Shown here one piece after another: positions 4,756 to 5,937 of a DNA stretch of 5,937 nt. A program made the position numbers and the translations under genes. Within the stretch, counting starts at the first letter, position 1, and each line of letters opens with the position of its first letter. The notes under the pieces were generated by a model. It saw only the letters and a program-made list of their open reading frames with translations, was not told the DNA's origin and ran no database searches. This stretch comes from Ruminococcaceae bacterium UBA6364. GTDB taxonomy: Bacteria > Bacillota > Clostridia > Oscillospirales > Acutalibacteraceae. The stretch is from NCBI GenBank assembly GCA_002440045.1, contig DJRI01000021.1, forward strand, positions 1 to 5,937, read 5' to 3'.

Positions 4756-5650
4756 CTGCCGAAATTATCGCTTTAAAGGCAGACGGCAAAGCGTTTGCGC
4801 AGTCGCCCGGTAGCATTGAATACGGCGTAAGCTCATCTTTTAAAATTTCGGAAGTAAGTCCGTGAATGTAAGCGCCCACAGCCGCCGCTTCATAAAGACC
4901 GCCTATGCCTGACGCCGCAAGACCAGCGATAATGCCCGAAAGCAAATCGCCCGAGCCGCCTTTTGCAAGCCCCGAATTGCCAGTCGTATTCACAAGAAGG
5001 CGCTTGCCGTTTTCAAAAACAAGCGTTCTGTGCCCTTTAAGAAGCGTTGTTACATTGTATTCGCGGCAAAACTCTGTTATTACCGTCTCTCTTGCTTTTT
5101 CGATAGAGGCAACGTTTTTGTTTATAAGCCGCGACATTTCGCCGGGATGCGGAGTAATGAGTATTTCGCAGTTTCGCTTTTTTAATACGGAAACATCGCC
5201 GCAAATGCAGTTAAGAGCGTCCGCGTCAAGAATAAGCGGCGTGCTGTTTTTTGTTATAAGTGCATTAGTCAGCGTTTTTGTTTCGGGAAAAACGCCGACG
5301 CCGCAGCCGAACAAAACAACGTCGCTTTTTTTGGCGGCGTCAAGTATCTCAGCCTCGTTTTTCAAATCAAAAGCACCGTTTTCAGAGGTTTCAAGCGGCA
5401 TAAAAACACACTCTTGCAACGAAGAAAGAATGGGCGTATAAAGCACATCGGGAAAGGCAAGCTTAACAAGCCCCGCACCGCTTCTTAAAGCGCCCTTTGA
5501 AGCAAGCACGGCGCACCCGCACATATTTTTGCTTCCGCAAATAATCAGCGCTTTTCCGAAAGAGCCTTTGTTTGAGTCGTCCGACCTTTTCGGCAAAAGG
5601 GCTTTTACATCTTCTGTACCGAGTGAAGCCGTGTTTATTAAATCGCTCAT
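4748..5650 (-). CDS. nnrD: ADP/ATP-dependent NAD(P)H-hydrate dehydratase, stand-alone
   Basis: NnrD repairs hydrated NADH and NADPH (the S epimer of NAD(P)HX) back to the active cofactor using ADP or ATP, in the cytoplasm. The 300-residue protein is a complete ribokinase-like YjeF C-terminal domain: SNKGSFGKALIICGS (26-40), FGCGVGV (114-120), LDADALN (141-147), TPHPGEM (166-172), LLKG (203-206) and NTTGNSGLAKGGSGDLLSG (221-239), with the catalytic Asp at 235, then a conserved His at 263. The N-terminal epimerase domain found in fused YjeF proteins is absent, so the organism needs a separate NnrE or relies on spontaneous epimerisation. ATG 5650 has an AGGGGGAG ribosome binding site within the acpS end and overlaps the acpS TGA (ATGA), indicating coupling. 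Linkage of acpS to nnrE or nnrD is common in Firmicutes. Confidence 0.95.
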   Translation of the reverse strand: MSDLINTASLGTEDVKALLPKRSDDSNKGSFGKALIICGSKNMCGCAVLASKGALRSGAGLVKLAFPDVLYTPILSSLQECVFMPLETSENGAFDLKNEAEILDAAKKSDVVLFGCGVGVFPETKTLTNALITKNSTPLILDADALNCICGDVSVLKKRNCEILITPHPGEMSRLINKNVASIEKARETVITEFCREYNVTTLLKGHRTLVFENGKRLLVNTTGNSGLAKGGSGDLLSGIIAGLAASGIGGLYEAAAVGAYIHGLTSEILKDELTPYSMLPGDCANALPSAFKAIISAGE

Positions 5651-5937
5651 TTTTCTCCCCCTTTAAAGCCTATTACCACAGCCGTGGCAACTAAAGAAGT
5701 ATGCGTTATGCTTACGTCAAACGAAAGTCCCTTTTCATCGGCAAGCTTTTTTGCCGTACCTAAAAGGCGCAGATAAGGCTTTCCCGTGCTTTCGTGAAGA
5801 AGCGAAACCTCGTTTAAAGAAAAGCCAGAAAGCCCTGTACCCAAAACCTTTGAAAAAGCCTCTTTGGCGGCAAAGGCGGCGGCAATATGCTCCGACTTAA
5901 AGCCGCGCTTTGAAAATTCTTCGCGCTCACTTTCTGA
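5647..5937 (-). CDS. acpS: Holo-[acyl-carrier-protein] synthase, C-terminal part (cut by window edge)
   Basis: The visible 96 codons lack roughly the first 25-30 residues, including the first metal-binding Asp motif, which lie beyond the right edge. AcpS transfers 4'-phosphopantetheine from CoA to a serine of acyl carrier protein, making it active for fatty acid synthesis. The diagnostic block AAFAAKEAFSKVLGTG is present, with the Mg-binding Glu in KEA, followed by GKPYLRLLG and the SITHTSLVATAVVI strand that contains the conserved SxTHT. An internal TTG at 5844 is not the start, since the family motif continues in frame upstream to the edge. It overlaps nnrD by four bases. Its promoter is outside the window. 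Confidence 0.95.
   Translation of the reverse strand, partial: SESEREEFSKRGFKSEHIAAAFAAKEAFSKVLGTGLSGFSLNEVSLLHESTGKPYLRLLGTAKKLADEKGLSFDVSITHTSLVATAVVIGFKGGEK

Noticed and set aside
4905..5441. A 178-residue plus-strand ORF opposite nnrD
   Set aside because: It is antisense to a strongly conserved enzyme, has no recognisable domain, and is an expected shadow of the codon pattern on the other strand.
5647..5844. A complete 65-residue gene starting at TTG 5844
   Set aside because: The reading frame stays open to the window edge and contains the AcpS motif FAAKEAFSK upstream of this codon, so the true gene is longer and cut by the edge.

Overview
The window looks like chromosomal DNA from a member of the Firmicutes, most likely a gut-type clostridium (Eubacteriales/Oscillospirales-like). 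The grounds are strong GGAGG-type ribosome binding sites, AT-rich intergenic DNA with TTGACA/TATAAT-type promoters, clostridial-style lipoboxes ending in TSCG, a short 242-residue Bacillus-type NagB, and an AGSLGKAL...KSRP ACT domain in PheA. The taxonomy is inferred from these traits and was not tested by a search. There are no signs of mobile elements, CRISPR, rRNA or tRNA.

Layout, right to left on the minus strand. An acpS gene cut by the right edge (5647-5937), a stand-alone NAD(P)HX dehydratase gene nnrD (4748-5650) and a small lipoprotein gene (4246-4755) overlap end to end and form one translationally coupled operon. It ends at a bidirectional hairpin terminator (4183-4222) shared with the convergent gene nagB (3442-4170, plus strand). 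nagB is divergent from a second minus-strand operon: a HAD-family phosphatase (2684-3292), a lipoprotein with a calcium-loop-like motif (1924-2670) and a two-helix membrane protein (1558-1905). Both divergent genes have recognisable extended -10 promoters in the AT-rich gap at 3293-3441.

The most interesting region is 1347-1549, on the minus strand just upstream of pheA. It holds a near-consensus sigma-A promoter and a 22-codon ORF with a strong ribosome binding site, in which 6 of 9 consecutive codons are Phe or Tyr (YFFNRFMYY). After these come an 18-position terminator stem with a U tract, and a competing antiterminator helix that uses the 3' part of the leader ORF. A third helix, between the start of the leader ORF and the spacer, cannot coexist with the antiterminator. 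Together this reads as a complete ribosome-mediated transcription attenuator controlling pheA (chorismate mutase/prephenate dehydratase, 233-1330) and the 4-nt overlapping aroB (1-236, cut by the left edge). It resembles E. coli pheL-pheA in logic but is not homologous by sequence, and it senses both Phe and Tyr codons. Firmicutes usually control such operons with T-boxes or TRAP, so this is the main candidate for an undescribed regulatory element.
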